The translations under genes were made by a program, and so were the position numbers. Positions 15,229 to 26,681 of a stretch of 44,311 bases of DNA are shown in pieces. The notes under the pieces are model-generated. The model did not search any database. It had not been told where the DNA came from and saw only the letters and a program-made list of their open reading frames with translations. The DNA lies in assembly GCA_022014155.1 (NCBI GenBank), contig JAKLLS010000012.1:1-44311 (forward strand), written 5' to 3'. Every line of letters starts with the position of its first letter. The first letter of the stretch is position 1. Origin of the DNA: Marinobacter sp. GTDB lineage: Bacteria > Pseudomonadota > Gammaproteobacteria > Pseudomonadales > Oleiphilaceae.

Positions 15229-16025
15229 TTGTCTACGGACACCGTGGGGCCAAGGGAGAAGCTCCGGAAAATACACTGGCCGGATTTACCCATGCTTACC
15301 GCCATGGCATTCGCCACTTCGAACTGGACCTGGTGTTGTCGAAAGACGGTAAGCCGGTAATTATCCATGACCTGACGGTGGATCGCACCACGGGCCAGAA
15401 AGGCGCTGTCGCCAACTACACTGCCAACGAACTGGCAGAAATGGATGCGAGAGGAAGCGTGACGCCATGGTCGACCAAAATCGGCATACCCAGCCTGGAA
15501 GCCCTGCTGGATGAGTTTGCTGACCTCGAACACCTGCAGCTTGAGGTCAAGAAGGACAATCGGCAACGGTTGAACATCCTCTGTAACCGCCTGACGGAAA
15601 TCATTCAGCGCCGGAGCCTGCATTCACGGGTCACGGTGACCTCATCGGATGTGTGGTTCCTGCAACAGATTCGCCGACGGGACAAGAACATCTCTATTGG
15701 CCTGGTCGCCGAGCGCAAGTTCCCCCGACCGGTCAACGTGGCTTCGCGACTTCATTGCCAGTACCTCTGCGTGAACTGGAAAATCTGCTCAAAAGCCATG
15801 GTGGATGAAGCCCATCGGCGAGGCATGCACGTATCGGCGTGGACCGTGAACCGTATTCACGACATGCTGGAACTGGAGAAGTTCGGCGTCGACAGTATCA
15901 TCTCCGACTACCCCACCAGTACCCGCATGTATTTCGACAACCGCGCGAATTCGGTCCTCAGCCTTCCCCACAACGACACGCTCAAGGAAGCGACCGAATC
16001 AGAAGATCCGGTTCAGTCCGTTTAA
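15225..16025 (+). CDS. Glycerophosphodiester phosphodiesterase (cytoplasmic GDPD family)
   Basis: From the ATG at 15225 the protein is 266 residues. It hydrolyses glycerophosphodiesters to glycerol 3-phosphate and an alcohol. GDPD hallmarks are HRG at 6-8, [26 protein letters not shown] with the metal-binding Glu/Asp, the DRTTGQKG loop, LEVKKD, and near the end AWTVN and [11 protein letters not shown]. No signal peptide is present, so it acts in the cytoplasm like UgpQ. The start overlaps the DAHP synthase stop as ATGA, so translation is probably coupled. The 3' end overlaps the convergent sthA gene by 27 bases. Why a phospholipid-turnover enzyme is coupled to an aromatic-pathway gene is not clear. 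Confidence 0.9.
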   Translation: MIVYGHRGAKGEAPENTLAGFTHAYRHGIRHFELDLVLSKDGKPVIIHDLTVDRTTGQKGAVANYTANELAEMDARGSVTPWSTKIGIPSLEALLDEFADLEHLQLEVKKDNRQRLNILCNRLTEIIQRRSLHSRVTVTSSDVWFLQQIRRRDKNISIGLVAERKFPRPVNVASRLHCQYLCVNWKICSKAMVDEAHRRGMHVSAWTVNRIHDMLELEKFGVDSIISDYPTSTRMYFDNRANSVLSLPHNDTLKEATESEDPVQSV

Positions 16026-17390
16026 CGCCGCCACCCGATAGGCTTCTGCCATGGTTGGGTAGTTAAACGTGGTGTTGATGAAATAGTTCAGGGAATTGGC
16101 TTCCCCTTCCTGATTCATGATGGCCTGCCCGATATGGACGATCTCGGCCGCCTGGTCACCGAAGCAATGGATACCCAGAATTTCACGGGTTTCCCGGTGA
16201 AACAGGATTTTCAACATGCCCACAGCTTCGCGAGTGATCTGGGCACGGGCCAGATCCTTGAAGAACGCCTGGCCAACCTCGTAAGGCACCTTGGCTTCGG
16301 TCAGCTCACGCTCGGTCTTACCCACCGAGCTGATCTCGGGAATGGTGTAGATACCGGTCGGCACATCCGATACATAGCGGAAGTATTCGTCATGCAGGAT
16401 GTCGGAAGACGCGGAGCGGCCCTGATCGTAGGCAGCACTGGCCAGGCTTGGCCAGCCAATCACATCACCGGCGGCGTAGATGGTATCCACTTCGGTGCGG
16501 TAGTGTTCGTTCACGGCCAGTTGGCCACGGCCGTTGGGCACCAGGCCGACGTTCTCGAGACCCAGCTTTTCGGTATTACCACTGCGTCCGTTACACCACA
16601 GGAAGGCATCGGCACGGATTTTCTTGCCGGACTTCAGGGAAAGCACTACGCCATGGTCATCGCCATCAACCGACTCGTATTCCTCGTTGTGACGAACCAG
16701 AACACCGTTATTGCGCAGGTGATAGCTCAAGGCGTCTGAAATCTCATCATCCAGGAACGTCAGCAGGCGGCTGCCAGGGTTAATCAGATCAACCTTTACG
16801 CCCAGGCCGGCAAAGATGGACGCATATTCCGAACCGATCACACCGGCACCGTAGATAATCAGGGTGCGGGGGGTGTGAGACAGGTTCAGGATGGTATCGG
16901 AGTTATAAATCCTGTGGTGACGGAAATTCACATCCGGCGGAAGGTAAGGCCTGGACCCGGTGGCAATGATCGCCTGTTTGAAGTGCAGTGTCTCAACAGA
17001 CTTGCTACCGCGAACTTCTATGCGGTGCTCGTCCAGAAAGGACGCGCGACCGTTGATCAGCTCCACCCGGTTACGGGCATAAAACTGGGTTCTCAGTTTT
17101 ACCTGCTTGTCGATCACCTTCTGGGCGTTCTGAAGTACCCGTGGAAAAGAAAACCAGCGGGGTTCGCCAATGTCCCGGAACATCTGATTGGTATTGAAGG
17201 TGATGATCTGCTTTACAGAATGACGCAGTGCCTTGGAAGGAATGGTCCCCCAGTGGGTGCAGTTACCACCAACGGTGGGTTTGTCTTCGATGATCGCGAC
17301 ACGCTTACCGTGTTTCGTCGCATTCATCGCTGCGCCTTCTCCGGAAGGACCAGCGCCGATAACGACGACGTCGTAATGATGCTCTGCCAT
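15999..17390 (-). CDS. sthA: Soluble (Si-specific) pyridine nucleotide transhydrogenase
   Basis: This 463-residue flavoprotein interconverts NADH and NADPH and mainly removes excess NADPH. It has the glutathione-reductase fold with the FAD motif GAGPSG at 12-17. The redox region reads GGNCTHWGT, so the second cysteine of the usual disulfide pair is replaced by Thr49, which is diagnostic of SthA rather than of lipoamide dehydrogenase. The second nucleotide site is [11 protein letters not shown], the FAD-binding [13 protein letters not shown] is present, and the protein ends with the [14 protein letters not shown] segment. It lies 58 bases downstream of nqrM on the same strand. It may be cotranscribed with the Nqr operon, which would join respiratory NADH oxidation and NADPH balance. 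Its 3' end overlaps the convergent GDPD gene by 27 bases. Confidence 0.96.
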   Translation of the reverse strand: MAEHHYDVVVIGAGPSGEGAAMNATKHGKRVAIIEDKPTVGGNCTHWGTIPSKALRHSVKQIITFNTNQMFRDIGEPRWFSFPRVLQNAQKVIDKQVKLRTQFYARNRVELINGRASFLDEHRIEVRGSKSVETLHFKQAIIATGSRPYLPPDVNFRHHRIYNSDTILNLSHTPRTLIIYGAGVIGSEYASIFAGLGVKVDLINPGSRLLTFLDDEISDALSYHLRNNGVLVRHNEEYESVDGDDHGVVLSLKSGKKIRADAFLWCNGRSGNTEKLGLENVGLVPNGRGQLAVNEHYRTEVDTIYAAGDVIGWPSLASAAYDQGRSASSDILHDEYFRYVSDVPTGIYTIPEISSVGKTERELTEAKVPYEVGQAFFKDLARAQITREAVGMLKILFHRETREILGIHCFGDQAAEIVHIGQAIMNQEGEANSLNYFINTTFNYPTMAEAYRVAALNGLNRIF

Positions 17391-17448
17391 GCGTGCAGTG
17401 ACTCCTTATGTACGCCGTATAAATGTGCTTGTAGTTATGGAAACGAAG

Positions 17449-17697
17449 TTAGCGATCCCCAGCCTTGGTGGCATCGTAACTCAACGCTTCAGCAGACTTG
17501 CCTTCGTTGGCAAGGCGCTCGTTTTCTTCTTCACACTTTTGCGTGTTACCGCCACAGATATCACAGGACTTGCTGATACCCAGAGCTCCGATACCGCCGC
17601 AGGTGCCGCTGATTGGCTTGCGACCGAAAATGACACCGATCGACATGGCAGCCACCAGCAAGGAAACAATCAGTAAAACCAACAGAAAGGTACCCAT
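17449..17697 (-). CDS. nqrM: Nqr maturation protein NqrM
   Basis: This small membrane protein has 82 residues from the ATG at 17697. One N-terminal helix (about 3-24) is followed by a short domain with four cysteines: C33, C45, C48 and C55 in GTCGGIG, SCDICGG and QKCEE. NqrM (formerly DUF539) is needed to assemble active Na+-NQR and is thought to deliver iron to the cysteines of NqrD and NqrE. It starts 10 bases after apbE, the other Nqr maturation factor, at the 3' end of the nqr operon. This is its usual place. Confidence 0.95.
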   Translation of the reverse strand: MGTFLLVLLIVSLLVAAMSIGVIFGRKPISGTCGGIGALGISKSCDICGGNTQKCEEENERLANEGKSAEALSYDATKAGDR

Positions 17698-17707
17698 AAG
17701 CCCTCCC

Positions 17708-18757
17708 CTAGTCTGTAAGGTACGCCGTGAACGCGGGTGTGTAATGAACCTCAAACCCGTTATCACTTCGTACGATGAAATAAGCCGCTATGTTTTCACG
17801 GGTAGCCAGTGCCTGTGCCCGCTCATACCCCATAACGTTGAAACCGGTCGCCAGCGCATCAGCCAGCATGGTGTTGTCAGCGATCACGGTCACGGAAGCA
17901 AGGTTGTGCCGAATTGGCTTACCTGTCTCAGGGTCAATTGTATGTGAATAGCGACGGCCTTCCGATTCGTAATAGTTACGATAATCCCCGGACGTCGCCA
18001 TCGCCTGGTGATCCAGTGCCACAACACGGTTAATCTGGCGGCGCTCAGACACCGGCTGCTCAATGGCCAGACGCCAGGCATCGCCATCGGGTTTTCGACC
18101 GTTAACGCGAACTTCCCCACCAATTTCCACCAGATACGCTTCCACGCCCGCCTCTTCCAGATAGCGGGCAACAGCATCTACGCCATAGCCCTTGGCAATC
18201 GCCGACAGATCAATATACTGGGGGCGATCACTTCTGAAGGCAGGTGGTTCTGGCCTTAACTCGATGTTCTCATAGCCTGTGGCATCAAGCCTTGATTTAA
18301 GTTCCTCTTCTTCGGGAACCATGTCCGGCCTGGCCTCGGGCCCGAACCCCCACAGGTTAACCACCGGACCGATAGTGACATCAAAGGCGCCATCGGTAAG
18401 ACTGGCCACTTGAGTCGCCACGGCGAGTACTTCGTAGAGGGGCTCCGAGAGCTCGATCCATTGCGATTGATCCTCCCGACGGTTAAGCCGGGAAAGCTCC
18501 GAATCCTCGCGCCAGGTTGACATGGACGCATCCACATCTTCAAGAACCTGCTCTATGCCACTACCCAGAGTCTCAAGGCGGGACTCATTATCAGTCAATA
18601 CGACGTTGATATGGTACTGGGTGCCAAACACCGGGCCGGCAATTTCCCAGACTTTTTTCTCTGACTCAAACGAACAACCCGCCAGCGCGGCAACACCCAG
18701 CGCCATAAAGACGCTGAGCATTACCCCCCTGGCGGGCCAGAACATGCGGGATGTCAT
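17708..18757 (-). CDS. apbE: FAD:protein FMN transferase (flavin transferase ApbE)
   Basis: This 349-residue lipoprotein attaches FMN covalently to threonines of NqrB and NqrC using FAD as donor. A lipoprotein signal is clear, with a hydrophobic stretch and the lipobox ALAGC placing the lipidated Cys at 28. ApbE hallmarks are GPVFGTQYHI, the Asp/Thr region VNLWGFGP, DLSAIAKGYGVD, EIGGEVRVNG, ATSGDYRNYY, and SHTIDPETGKPI, the last two lining the FAD and Mg2+ site. It follows nqrF by nine bases and precedes nqrM by ten, so it is translated from the nqr transcript. Its targets NqrB (T230) and NqrC (T236) are encoded in the same operon. The start could also be the second Met four codons on. Confidence 0.96.
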   Translation of the reverse strand: MTSRMFWPARGVMLSVFMALGVAALAGCSFESEKKVWEIAGPVFGTQYHINVVLTDNESRLETLGSGIEQVLEDVDASMSTWREDSELSRLNRREDQSQWIELSEPLYEVLAVATQVASLTDGAFDVTIGPVVNLWGFGPEARPDMVPEEEELKSRLDATGYENIELRPEPPAFRSDRPQYIDLSAIAKGYGVDAVARYLEEAGVEAYLVEIGGEVRVNGRKPDGDAWRLAIEQPVSERRQINRVVALDHQAMATSGDYRNYYESEGRRYSHTIDPETGKPIRHNLASVTVIADNTMLADALATGFNVMGYERAQALATRENIAAYFIVRSDNGFEVHYTPAFTAYLTD

Positions 18758-18766
18758 CTTGGTAGA

Positions 18767-19993
18767 TTACCCTCCGAAGTCATCCAGCATGATGTTCTCG
18801 TCCTCAACACCAAGATCCTTCAGCATCTTGATCACGGACGCGTTCATGATTGGGGGCCCACACATGTAGTACTCACAGTCTTCAGGCGCGGGATGGTCCT
18901 TCAGATAGTTTTCATACAGCACGTTGTGGATGAACCCCGTGGGGCCTTCCCAATTGTCTTCGGGTAGCGCATCGGACAGTGCCACGTGCCACTCAAAGTT
19001 GTCGTTTTCCTCGGCCAGACCGTCAAAGTCTTCCACGTAGAACATCTCGCGGACACTTCGTGCACCGTACCAGAAGCTGATCTTGCGCTTGGAGTTCAGA
19101 CGCTTGAGCTGATCAAAGATATGGGAACGCATCGGTGCCATACCCGCACCACCGCCAATGAACACCATTTCAGCATCGGTCTTCTTGGCGAAGAACTCAC
19201 CAAACGGCCCCATCACGGTCACTTTGTCACCCGGCTTCAGGTTGAACACGTAGCTCGACATGATGCCCGGCGGATAATCCGTTCCAGGAGGTGGTGTGGC
19301 AATACGGATGTTGAACTTGAGCACACCCCGCTCTTCCGGATAGTTCGCCATGGAATAGGCGCGGATGGTCTCTTCCTTGTTGATCGCCTTGTAACGCCAG
19401 ATGTTGTGCTTGTCCCAGTCCTCGTGGAACTCCTCTTCGATAGCGAAATCCTTGAAATCGATCTCGTAGGGAGGGCACTCCAACTGCACGTAACCACCAG
19501 CACGGAAGTCAACTTCCTCGCCTTCGGGGAGCTTCAACACCAGTTCCTTGATGAAGGTCGCCACATTGTGGTTGGAGATAACCTCGCATTCCCACTTCTT
19601 GACGCCAAAGAACTCTTCCGGCACCTCAACCTTCATGTCCTGCTTGACAGGGACCTGACAGGACAAGCGCCAGCCTTCTTTTTCTTCACGATTCGTGAAA
19701 TGGGTCTTTTCCGTTGGCAGCATCGCGCCGCCGCCTTCCAGAACCTTACACTTACACTGGGCACAGGTACCGCCACCGCCACAGGCTGATGACAGGAAAA
19801 TGCCACTGTTTGCCAACGTACCCAGAAGTTTGCCACCCGCTTCCGTAGTCAGGGTGTGTTCCGGGTCGTCATTGATTTCGATAGTCACATCACCGGTGCT
19901 TACCAGCTTGGAACGGGCCGCGAGGATAATCGCGACCAACGCCAGTACGATAACGGTGAACATGACCACGCCGAGAATAATTTCTGTACTCAT
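18767..19993 (-). CDS. nqrF: Na+-translocating NADH:quinone reductase subunit F
   Basis: This 408-residue subunit is the entry point of electrons from NADH. One N-terminal membrane helix (about 5-26) is followed by a 2Fe-2S ferredoxin domain with ligands C71, C77, C80 and C112 in [12 protein letters not shown] and LSCQV. An FAD-binding domain ([11 protein letters not shown]) and an NAD-binding domain ([25 protein letters not shown]) come next, ending in [15 protein letters not shown] and LDDFGG. Length and layout equal the Vibrio protein. It lies 37 bases after nqrE, the widest gap in the operon, and nine bases before apbE. Confidence 0.98.
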   Translation of the reverse strand: MSTEIILGVVMFTVIVLALVAIILAARSKLVSTGDVTIEINDDPEHTLTTEAGGKLLGTLANSGIFLSSACGGGGTCAQCKCKVLEGGGAMLPTEKTHFTNREEKEGWRLSCQVPVKQDMKVEVPEEFFGVKKWECEVISNHNVATFIKELVLKLPEGEEVDFRAGGYVQLECPPYEIDFKDFAIEEEFHEDWDKHNIWRYKAINKEETIRAYSMANYPEERGVLKFNIRIATPPPGTDYPPGIMSSYVFNLKPGDKVTVMGPFGEFFAKKTDAEMVFIGGGAGMAPMRSHIFDQLKRLNSKRKISFWYGARSVREMFYVEDFDGLAEENDNFEWHVALSDALPEDNWEGPTGFIHNVLYENYLKDHPAPEDCEYYMCGPPIMNASVIKMLKDLGVEDENIMLDDFGG

Positions 19994-20030
19994 GGTCTCG
20001 CCTTTTCGTTAAACCGAATCACCGGGTTGA

Positions 20031-20639
20031 TTACAGTGAAATACCTGAGAATGACATGAAGCCCAGGGACATCAGACCAACAGTAATGAAGGTGATACCC
20101 AGGCCACGCAGACCGTTCGGCACGTCGCTGTATTTCAATTTCTCACGGATACCGGCCAGGGCAACAATGGCCAGCGCCCAGCCCAAACCGGCACCGAAGC
20201 CGTACACCACACTCTCACCAAAGGTGTAGTCCCGCTCAACCATGAACAGCGACGCGCCAAGGATGGCGCAGTTCACTGTAATCAGCGGCAGGAACACACC
20301 CAGCGCGGCGTATAGCGCGGGGATGTACTTGTCCAGCACCATTTCCATGATCTGAACAATCGCGGCAATAACACCGATGTAGGTCAACAGGCCGAGAAAG
20401 CTCAGGTCAACATTGGAGAGACCGGCCCACTCGAGCGCACCTTCGCGGAGAATGCTGTTATACAGCAAGTTGTTCACCGGCACGGTAACGGTGAGCACGA
20501 CCACCACGGCAATACCGAGACCAACAGCCGCCTCAATCTTCTTGGAGATCGCCAGGAAGGTACACATCCCCAGGAAGAAGGCCAGAGCCATGTTCTCAAC
20601 GAAAACGGCCTTCAGAATCAAGCTGATATAATGTTCCAT
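20031..20639 (-). CDS. nqrE: Na+-translocating NADH:quinone reductase subunit E
   Basis: This 202-residue integral membrane protein has six predicted helices. It forms, with NqrD, the inverted-symmetry pair that holds an iron-sulfur centre inside the membrane. The ligating cysteines are C26 (GMCTF) and C124 (VNCAI). The same protein family includes RnfA; position in the nqr operon and the [26 protein letters not shown] start assign it to NqrE. Its ATG shares one base with the nqrD stop codon (TGATG), so translation is coupled. Confidence 0.97.
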   Translation of the reverse strand: MEHYISLILKAVFVENMALAFFLGMCTFLAISKKIEAAVGLGIAVVVVLTVTVPVNNLLYNSILREGALEWAGLSNVDLSFLGLLTYIGVIAAIVQIMEMVLDKYIPALYAALGVFLPLITVNCAILGASLFMVERDYTFGESVVYGFGAGLGWALAIVALAGIREKLKYSDVPNGLRGLGITFITVGLMSLGFMSFSGISL

Positions 20640-21304
20640 CAGAAGGCCTCCTTGGCGGTGTGGCGAGACATCTTGTAGTCGGGCTCTTCAATCTGCTCCG
20701 GTTTCCAGGTACGCAGGCCCCAGATCGCCAGACCAATGATGAAGAATGCGCTCGGCGGCAGCAGCAAGAGACCGTTCGGCACATACCAGCCACCTTCGTT
20801 CACCACCGGCATCAGTGAGATACCAAACAGTGACCCCGCGCCCAGAAGTTCACGGAAGAACGCAACGAAAATCAGCAGTACCGAGTAGCCCAGACCGTTA
20901 CCGATGCCATCAAGGAAGCTCAGCCACGGGCCGTTCTTCATGGCGAAACCTTCCGCGCGCCCCATTACGATACAGTTGGTGATGATCAGACCAACGAATA
21001 CCGAAAGCTGCTTGGAAATCTCGTAGGCATAGGCCTTTAGTATCTGGTCAACCACGATAACCAATGACGCAATGATGGTCATCTGTACGATGATCCGGAT
21101 GCTGCCCGGAATCTGTGCGCGGACCAGAGACACCGCCAGGTTGGAAAAAGCAGTTACAGAAATAACCGCCATGCACATAACCAGCGTAACGTTCATGCTG
21201 GTCGTGACAGCCAGCGCGGAACAGATACCGAGAATCTGCAACGCGATCGGGTTGTTACTGAAAATCGGTTCGAAGAGAACCTGTTTGGCTGAAGCGTCTG
21301 CCAT
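20639..21304 (-). CDS. nqrD: Na+-translocating NADH:quinone reductase subunit D
   Basis: This 221-residue membrane subunit is paralogous to NqrE and to RnfE. Cysteines C28 (GICSAL) and C111 ([13 protein letters not shown]) are the two it contributes to the intramembrane iron centre. About six hydrophobic segments are visible, and the protein ends with a polar tail ([21 protein letters not shown]). It starts two bases after the nqrC stop and overlaps nqrE by one base. Confidence 0.97.
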   Translation of the reverse strand: MADASAKQVLFEPIFSNNPIALQILGICSALAVTTSMNVTLVMCMAVISVTAFSNLAVSLVRAQIPGSIRIIVQMTIIASLVIVVDQILKAYAYEISKQLSVFVGLIITNCIVMGRAEGFAMKNGPWLSFLDGIGNGLGYSVLLIFVAFFRELLGAGSLFGISLMPVVNEGGWYVPNGLLLLPPSAFFIIGLAIWGLRTWKPEQIEEPDYKMSRHTAKEAF

Positions 21305-21306
21305 GA

Positions 21307-22110
21307 TCAGACCTCCCCTTCACGAAGTTTTTTCAGGAACGGTGCATAGCCACGGTCACTCATCCAGTAGTTAACCAGCTGTTCCACACCGCGGCTCGTC
21401 AGGGTCGCACCGGAGAGCGCATCAACCTTATGCTCCCTGTCAGCAGCATCGGAGCTTACGCCACCTTTAACCAGACGAATCTGGGGCTCTTCCAGCTCAT
21501 CACCATACACTTCCTTACCGACCCACTGACGTTTCCAGCGGGGATTGTCCACTTCACCACCAAGACCCGGGGTCTCAGCGTGAGCGTAGAATCCGAGCCC
21601 TTCAATGGTGTTGGCATCGCCTTCCAGGGAGACAAAGCCGTACAGGGTGGACCACAGACCGTACCCATGCACCGGCAGAACCACCCGCACCAATTCACCG
21701 TTTTCAGAGAGCGTGTAAATCTTGGCCACGTTCGGACGGCGCTTGATACCCGCCTTGTCTTCCGACGACGGGATATTGGTGGACATGGCAGGATCAGAGG
21801 CCGCTTTGTACATGTCGTACTTCATCGGATCCTCTACACCGACCTCGGATGGCTCAACGTAATCACCACTGTCCAGATCCAGCAAACGTACGTCAAACCT
21901 GGAGAAATCCTCCTCGATCTCGTCAGCGCTTGCACCTTCCTTCAACATACCGGCAGCCGCCAGGATATTGGTTTTGATATCCAGATTCTGGTTCTTGATC
22001 TGTGCCGGCCTGAGAGACACCGCGGCGGTGGAAACCACTACCGAGAAGACAATACTCAGTACCAGGGCAACAAGCAGAGTTCTGGAGACGGTTTCTTTAG
22101 CTTTAGCCAC
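21307..22110 (-). CDS. nqrC: Na+-translocating NADH:quinone reductase subunit C
   Basis: This 267-residue subunit has one N-terminal membrane helix (about 10-33) and a large periplasmic FMN-binding domain. The flavinylation motif is [10 protein letters not shown] at 230-239, where ApbE joins FMN to the threonine of SGAT (T236) by a phosphoester bond. [23 protein letters not shown] and HAETPGLGG are further NqrC/RnfG signatures. Its ATG lies inside the end of nqrB (8-base overlap), and nqrD follows after two bases. Confidence 0.97.
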   Translation of the reverse strand: MAKAKETVSRTLLVALVLSIVFSVVVSTAAVSLRPAQIKNQNLDIKTNILAAAGMLKEGASADEIEEDFSRFDVRLLDLDSGDYVEPSEVGVEDPMKYDMYKAASDPAMSTNIPSSEDKAGIKRRPNVAKIYTLSENGELVRVVLPVHGYGLWSTLYGFVSLEGDANTIEGLGFYAHAETPGLGGEVDNPRWKRQWVGKEVYGDELEEPQIRLVKGGVSSDAADREHKVDALSGATLTSRGVEQLVNYWMSDRGYAPFLKKLREGEV

Positions 22111-23308
22111 GAGCGAGCCTCCGTTTGATGTTGGCCTGAACCACGTAGTGATCCATCAGCGGTGCGAACAGGTTGGCGAACAGAATGGCCAGCATGATGC
22201 CTTCCGGAAACGCAGGGTTAATGACACGAATCAGCACCGTCATCACACCCACCAGGATACCGAAACACCAGCGCCCCGTGTTGGTCATGGCGGCGGACAC
22301 CGGATCGGTTGCCATGAACATCATACCGAAGGCAAAACCACCCATGACCAGGTGCCAGTGCGCCGGCACATCAAACATCGGGTTGGTGTCGGAGCCCACA
22401 ATGTTCAACAGCAGGGTCATGGCGATCATGCCAATCATTACGCCGCCGACGATGCGGTAAGACGCAATTTTCATTACCAGCAGGATGAGACCACCGATCA
22501 GAATTGCCAGCGTGGAGGTTTCACCCACGGAGCCCTGAATGGTGCCCATAAATGCGGACATCCAGCCAATCTGCGCCTCAAGAGCTTCCACACCACCACT
22601 GGCAGCCCAGCTCAACGCGGTAGCGCCACTGAAGCCATCCACAGCGGTCCACACGGTATCGCCGGAGATCTGCGCCGGGTACGCGAAGTAAAGGAACGCT
22701 CGGCCGGTAAGTGCCGGGTTGAGGAAGTTCTTGCCGGTACCGCCAAACACTTCCTTACCGATAACTACACCGAAGGTGATACCCAAAGCCACCTGCCACA
22801 GAGGAAGATCCGGTGGGCAGATCAGGGCAAACAACACGGAGGTCACGAAGAAGCCTTCGTTGACTTCGTGGCGGCGAACAGTGGCGAACAGCACTTCCCA
22901 GAAACCACCCACGACGAAAGTCACGAGGTAAATGGGCAGGAAATACGCCATACCGTAGACAAAATTATCCCAGATACTGGCGGCATCGTTACCCGCCAGC
23001 GCACTGATAAACGCCGTACGCAGACCACCGTCCCCCATCAGGGCATCCGGATTATCAGCCAGGAAGCTGTTGGCCTGGAAGCCGATGTTCCACATACCGA
23101 AGAACATGGCCGGGAAGGTGCACAACCACACAGTGATCATGATGCGCTTCAGGTCAACCCCGTCACGAACGTGAGCCGTGGTGGAAGTTACACTGCCAGG
23201 CGTGTAGAAAATGGTATCGACGGCTTCATACAGCGCGTACCAGCGCTCGTACTTGCCACCTTTTTCAAAGTGATGCTCGATGCCATCGAGAAACTGTCGG
23301 ATTGCCAT
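22103..23308 (-). CDS. nqrB: Na+-translocating NADH:quinone reductase subunit B
   Basis: This 401-residue membrane protein forms the main sodium path and binds riboflavin, a covalent FMN and quinone. The flavinylation motif is DGFSGAT at 224-230, with T230 carrying FMN. The cytoplasmic N-terminus ([27 protein letters not shown]) and many hydrophobic segments, such as GGVGG-like GEFF equivalents around [21 protein letters not shown], agree with NqrB from Vibrio. It starts four bases after the nqrA stop and overlaps nqrC by eight bases. Confidence 0.97.
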   Translation of the reverse strand: MAIRQFLDGIEHHFEKGGKYERWYALYEAVDTIFYTPGSVTSTTAHVRDGVDLKRIMITVWLCTFPAMFFGMWNIGFQANSFLADNPDALMGDGGLRTAFISALAGNDAASIWDNFVYGMAYFLPIYLVTFVVGGFWEVLFATVRRHEVNEGFFVTSVLFALICPPDLPLWQVALGITFGVVIGKEVFGGTGKNFLNPALTGRAFLYFAYPAQISGDTVWTAVDGFSGATALSWAASGGVEALEAQIGWMSAFMGTIQGSVGETSTLAILIGGLILLVMKIASYRIVGGVMIGMIAMTLLLNIVGSDTNPMFDVPAHWHLVMGGFAFGMMFMATDPVSAAMTNTGRWCFGILVGVMTVLIRVINPAFPEGIMLAILFANLFAPLMDHYVVQANIKRRLARG

Positions 23309-23312
23309 CGTA

Positions 23313-24937
<1,625 letters not shown>

Positions 24938-24974
24938 AAAAAGAAACCCCGGCAGCATAGGCTGGCGGGGTTTC
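24938..24974 (-). terminator. Intrinsic terminator of gap
   Basis: On the minus strand, GAAACCCCG-CAGC pairs with GCTG-CGGGGTTTC around a short CTAT loop, followed at once by TTTTT. It is about 70 bases beyond the gap stop codon and stops transcription before the nqr promoter region. Confidence 0.88.
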
Positions 24975-25042
24975 TGACCAATTTGCCATTGTTACAGCAG
25001 CGTCATACGCTCCGTAACGACGGCCGCGCTACGACCAAGGTA

Positions 25043-26512
25043 TCAGTCACGGGCGCGCTTCGGGAAGATCGGGTAAGTCACGCCAGCCATCTGGCTGACG
25101 CAGCGAACCACCTGGGCACTGTAGCCAAACTCGTTGTCGTACCAGACGTACAGGATCACGCGCTTGCCACCGGCGATCGTCGCCTGGGCATCAACAATGC
25201 CAGCGTGGCGCGACCCCACGAAGTCAGTGGACACAACCTCCGGAGAGTTCACGAAATCGATCTGCTTTTGCAGCTCGGAGTGCAGTGCCATCTCGCGCAG
25301 ATAGTCATTAACTATATCTACGTCCACTTCCTTCTTCAGGTTGAGATTCAGGATTGCCATGGACACATTCGGCGTCGGAACACGGATTGCATTCCCGCTC
25401 AGCTTACCTTTCAGTTCCGGCAACGCCTTGGCAACCGCCTTGGCGGCTCCAGTCTCGGTGATAACCATGTTCAGCGCCGCACTGCGACCACGACGACTGC
25501 CTTTGTGGTAGTTATCGATCAGGTTCTGGTCGTTGGTGTAGGAGTGGACTGTCTCGACATGCCCATCCTCGATACCAAACTCATCGTTGATTGCCTTCAG
25601 GACCGGTGTAATGGCGTTAGTGGTACAGGAAGCCGCCGACAGAATCTTGTCCTCGTCGGTGATCCAATCGCTGTTGATACCATAAACGATGTTCTTGATA
25701 TCACCCTTGCCCGGAGCGGTCAGGATGACACGGCTGACACCCTTGGACTTCAGGTGCAGACCGAGGCCGTCCTCGTCACGCCAGATACCGGTATTATCAA
25801 CAACAATGGCGTTATTGATTCCGTACTGGGTGTAGTCCACCTGGTCCGGTCCTTTCGAGTAGATCACCTTGATGTAATTGCCGTTAGCGATCAGCGCCGA
25901 ATTTTCCTCATCCACGGTGATGGTGCCATCAAAGGGACCATGCACGGAGTCACGACGCAGCAGACTGGCACGCTTCTCCAGATCGTTCTCGGCACCGCCC
26001 TGGCGAACCACAATGGCGCGCAGGCGCAGGTTGTTACCGCCACCGGCTTTCTCGATCAGGATACGGGCCAGCAGACGACCGATGCGACCGAAACCATACA
26101 GGACCACGTCCTTGGTGCCATTTCCGGCATCTTCCTCGGACTGGGCCGCATACTGCCCTACAACCGGACCAATCTCGCGGTTCAGGAAATCTTCCAGTGA
26201 GCCACCCTCGGCCTTGAATTTAACCGCCAGCTTGCCGATATCCACGTGGGCACGCCCGAGGTCCATCTTGTCCATGGCCTGCAGGATAGGCAGTGTATCG
26301 TGCACGGACAGCTCGCTGTCTTCCACCTGGCGGACAAAGCGGTGAGCACGAATAATACCGATAACCGACTGATTGATGATGGCGCGACCGTATACGGAGG
26401 TGACCACATTATTCTTACGGTAAAGACGGCCGATCAGCGGAATCATGGCTTCCGCAGTGGATTCTCTTTCGGTCCAGTTAGACAGGTGTTGGTTAATCTG
26501 TTCGTGACTCAC
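25043..26512 (-). CDS. gap: Glyceraldehyde-3-phosphate dehydrogenase, long form with N-terminal extension
   Basis: The protein is 489 residues from a GTG at 26512, with AGAGG seven bases upstream; classical GAPDH is about 335. Residues 1-133 are an extension (helical, charged) of unknown role. The GAPDH core then begins with KDVVLYGFGRIGR (nucleotide motif 140-146). The catalytic Cys is 296 in SAASCTTNAITP and the His is 323 in TVHSYTNDQ. SRRGRSAALNMV, GNAIRVPTPNVS and WYDNEFGYS are all present. Similar long forms exist in Pseudomonas, also divergent from mfd. Long forms may serve gluconeogenesis; cofactor preference cannot be read here. An intrinsic terminator follows at 24938. Confidence 0.93.
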   Translation of the reverse strand: MSHEQINQHLSNWTERESTAEAMIPLIGRLYRKNNVVTSVYGRAIINQSVIGIIRAHRFVRQVEDSELSVHDTLPILQAMDKMDLGRAHVDIGKLAVKFKAEGGSLEDFLNREIGPVVGQYAAQSEEDAGNGTKDVVLYGFGRIGRLLARILIEKAGGGNNLRLRAIVVRQGGAENDLEKRASLLRRDSVHGPFDGTITVDEENSALIANGNYIKVIYSKGPDQVDYTQYGINNAIVVDNTGIWRDEDGLGLHLKSKGVSRVILTAPGKGDIKNIVYGINSDWITDEDKILSAASCTTNAITPVLKAINDEFGIEDGHVETVHSYTNDQNLIDNYHKGSRRGRSAALNMVITETGAAKAVAKALPELKGKLSGNAIRVPTPNVSMAILNLNLKKEVDVDIVNDYLREMALHSELQKQIDFVNSPEVVSTDFVGSRHAGIVDAQATIAGGKRVILYVWYDNEFGYSAQVVRCVSQMAGVTYPIFPKRARD

Positions 26513-26681
26513 GCTTGAACCTCTGCAGTTGGCACTTGGAAAAGTTGGGCGCATATTATCCAATTTAAAATGCCAGACCGCAAATACTGCCGACATCCCC
26601 ACCATGACAGTTACCCTTACGACCGGTAGAATACGGCGCCTTGCCGCCCCGGACTTCAATTGCAGGAGAAGACAAACGCCC
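26513..26681. promoter_or_regulatory. Divergent promoter region between gap and mfd
   Basis: These 169 bases separate the two start codons. An AT-rich block near 26550-26572 (CATATTATCC followed by AATTTAAAAT) offers -10-like hexamers in both directions, for example TATTAT on plus and TAATAT on minus. No -35 at ideal spacing was found for either strand, and no operator palindrome stands out. Confidence 0.45.
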
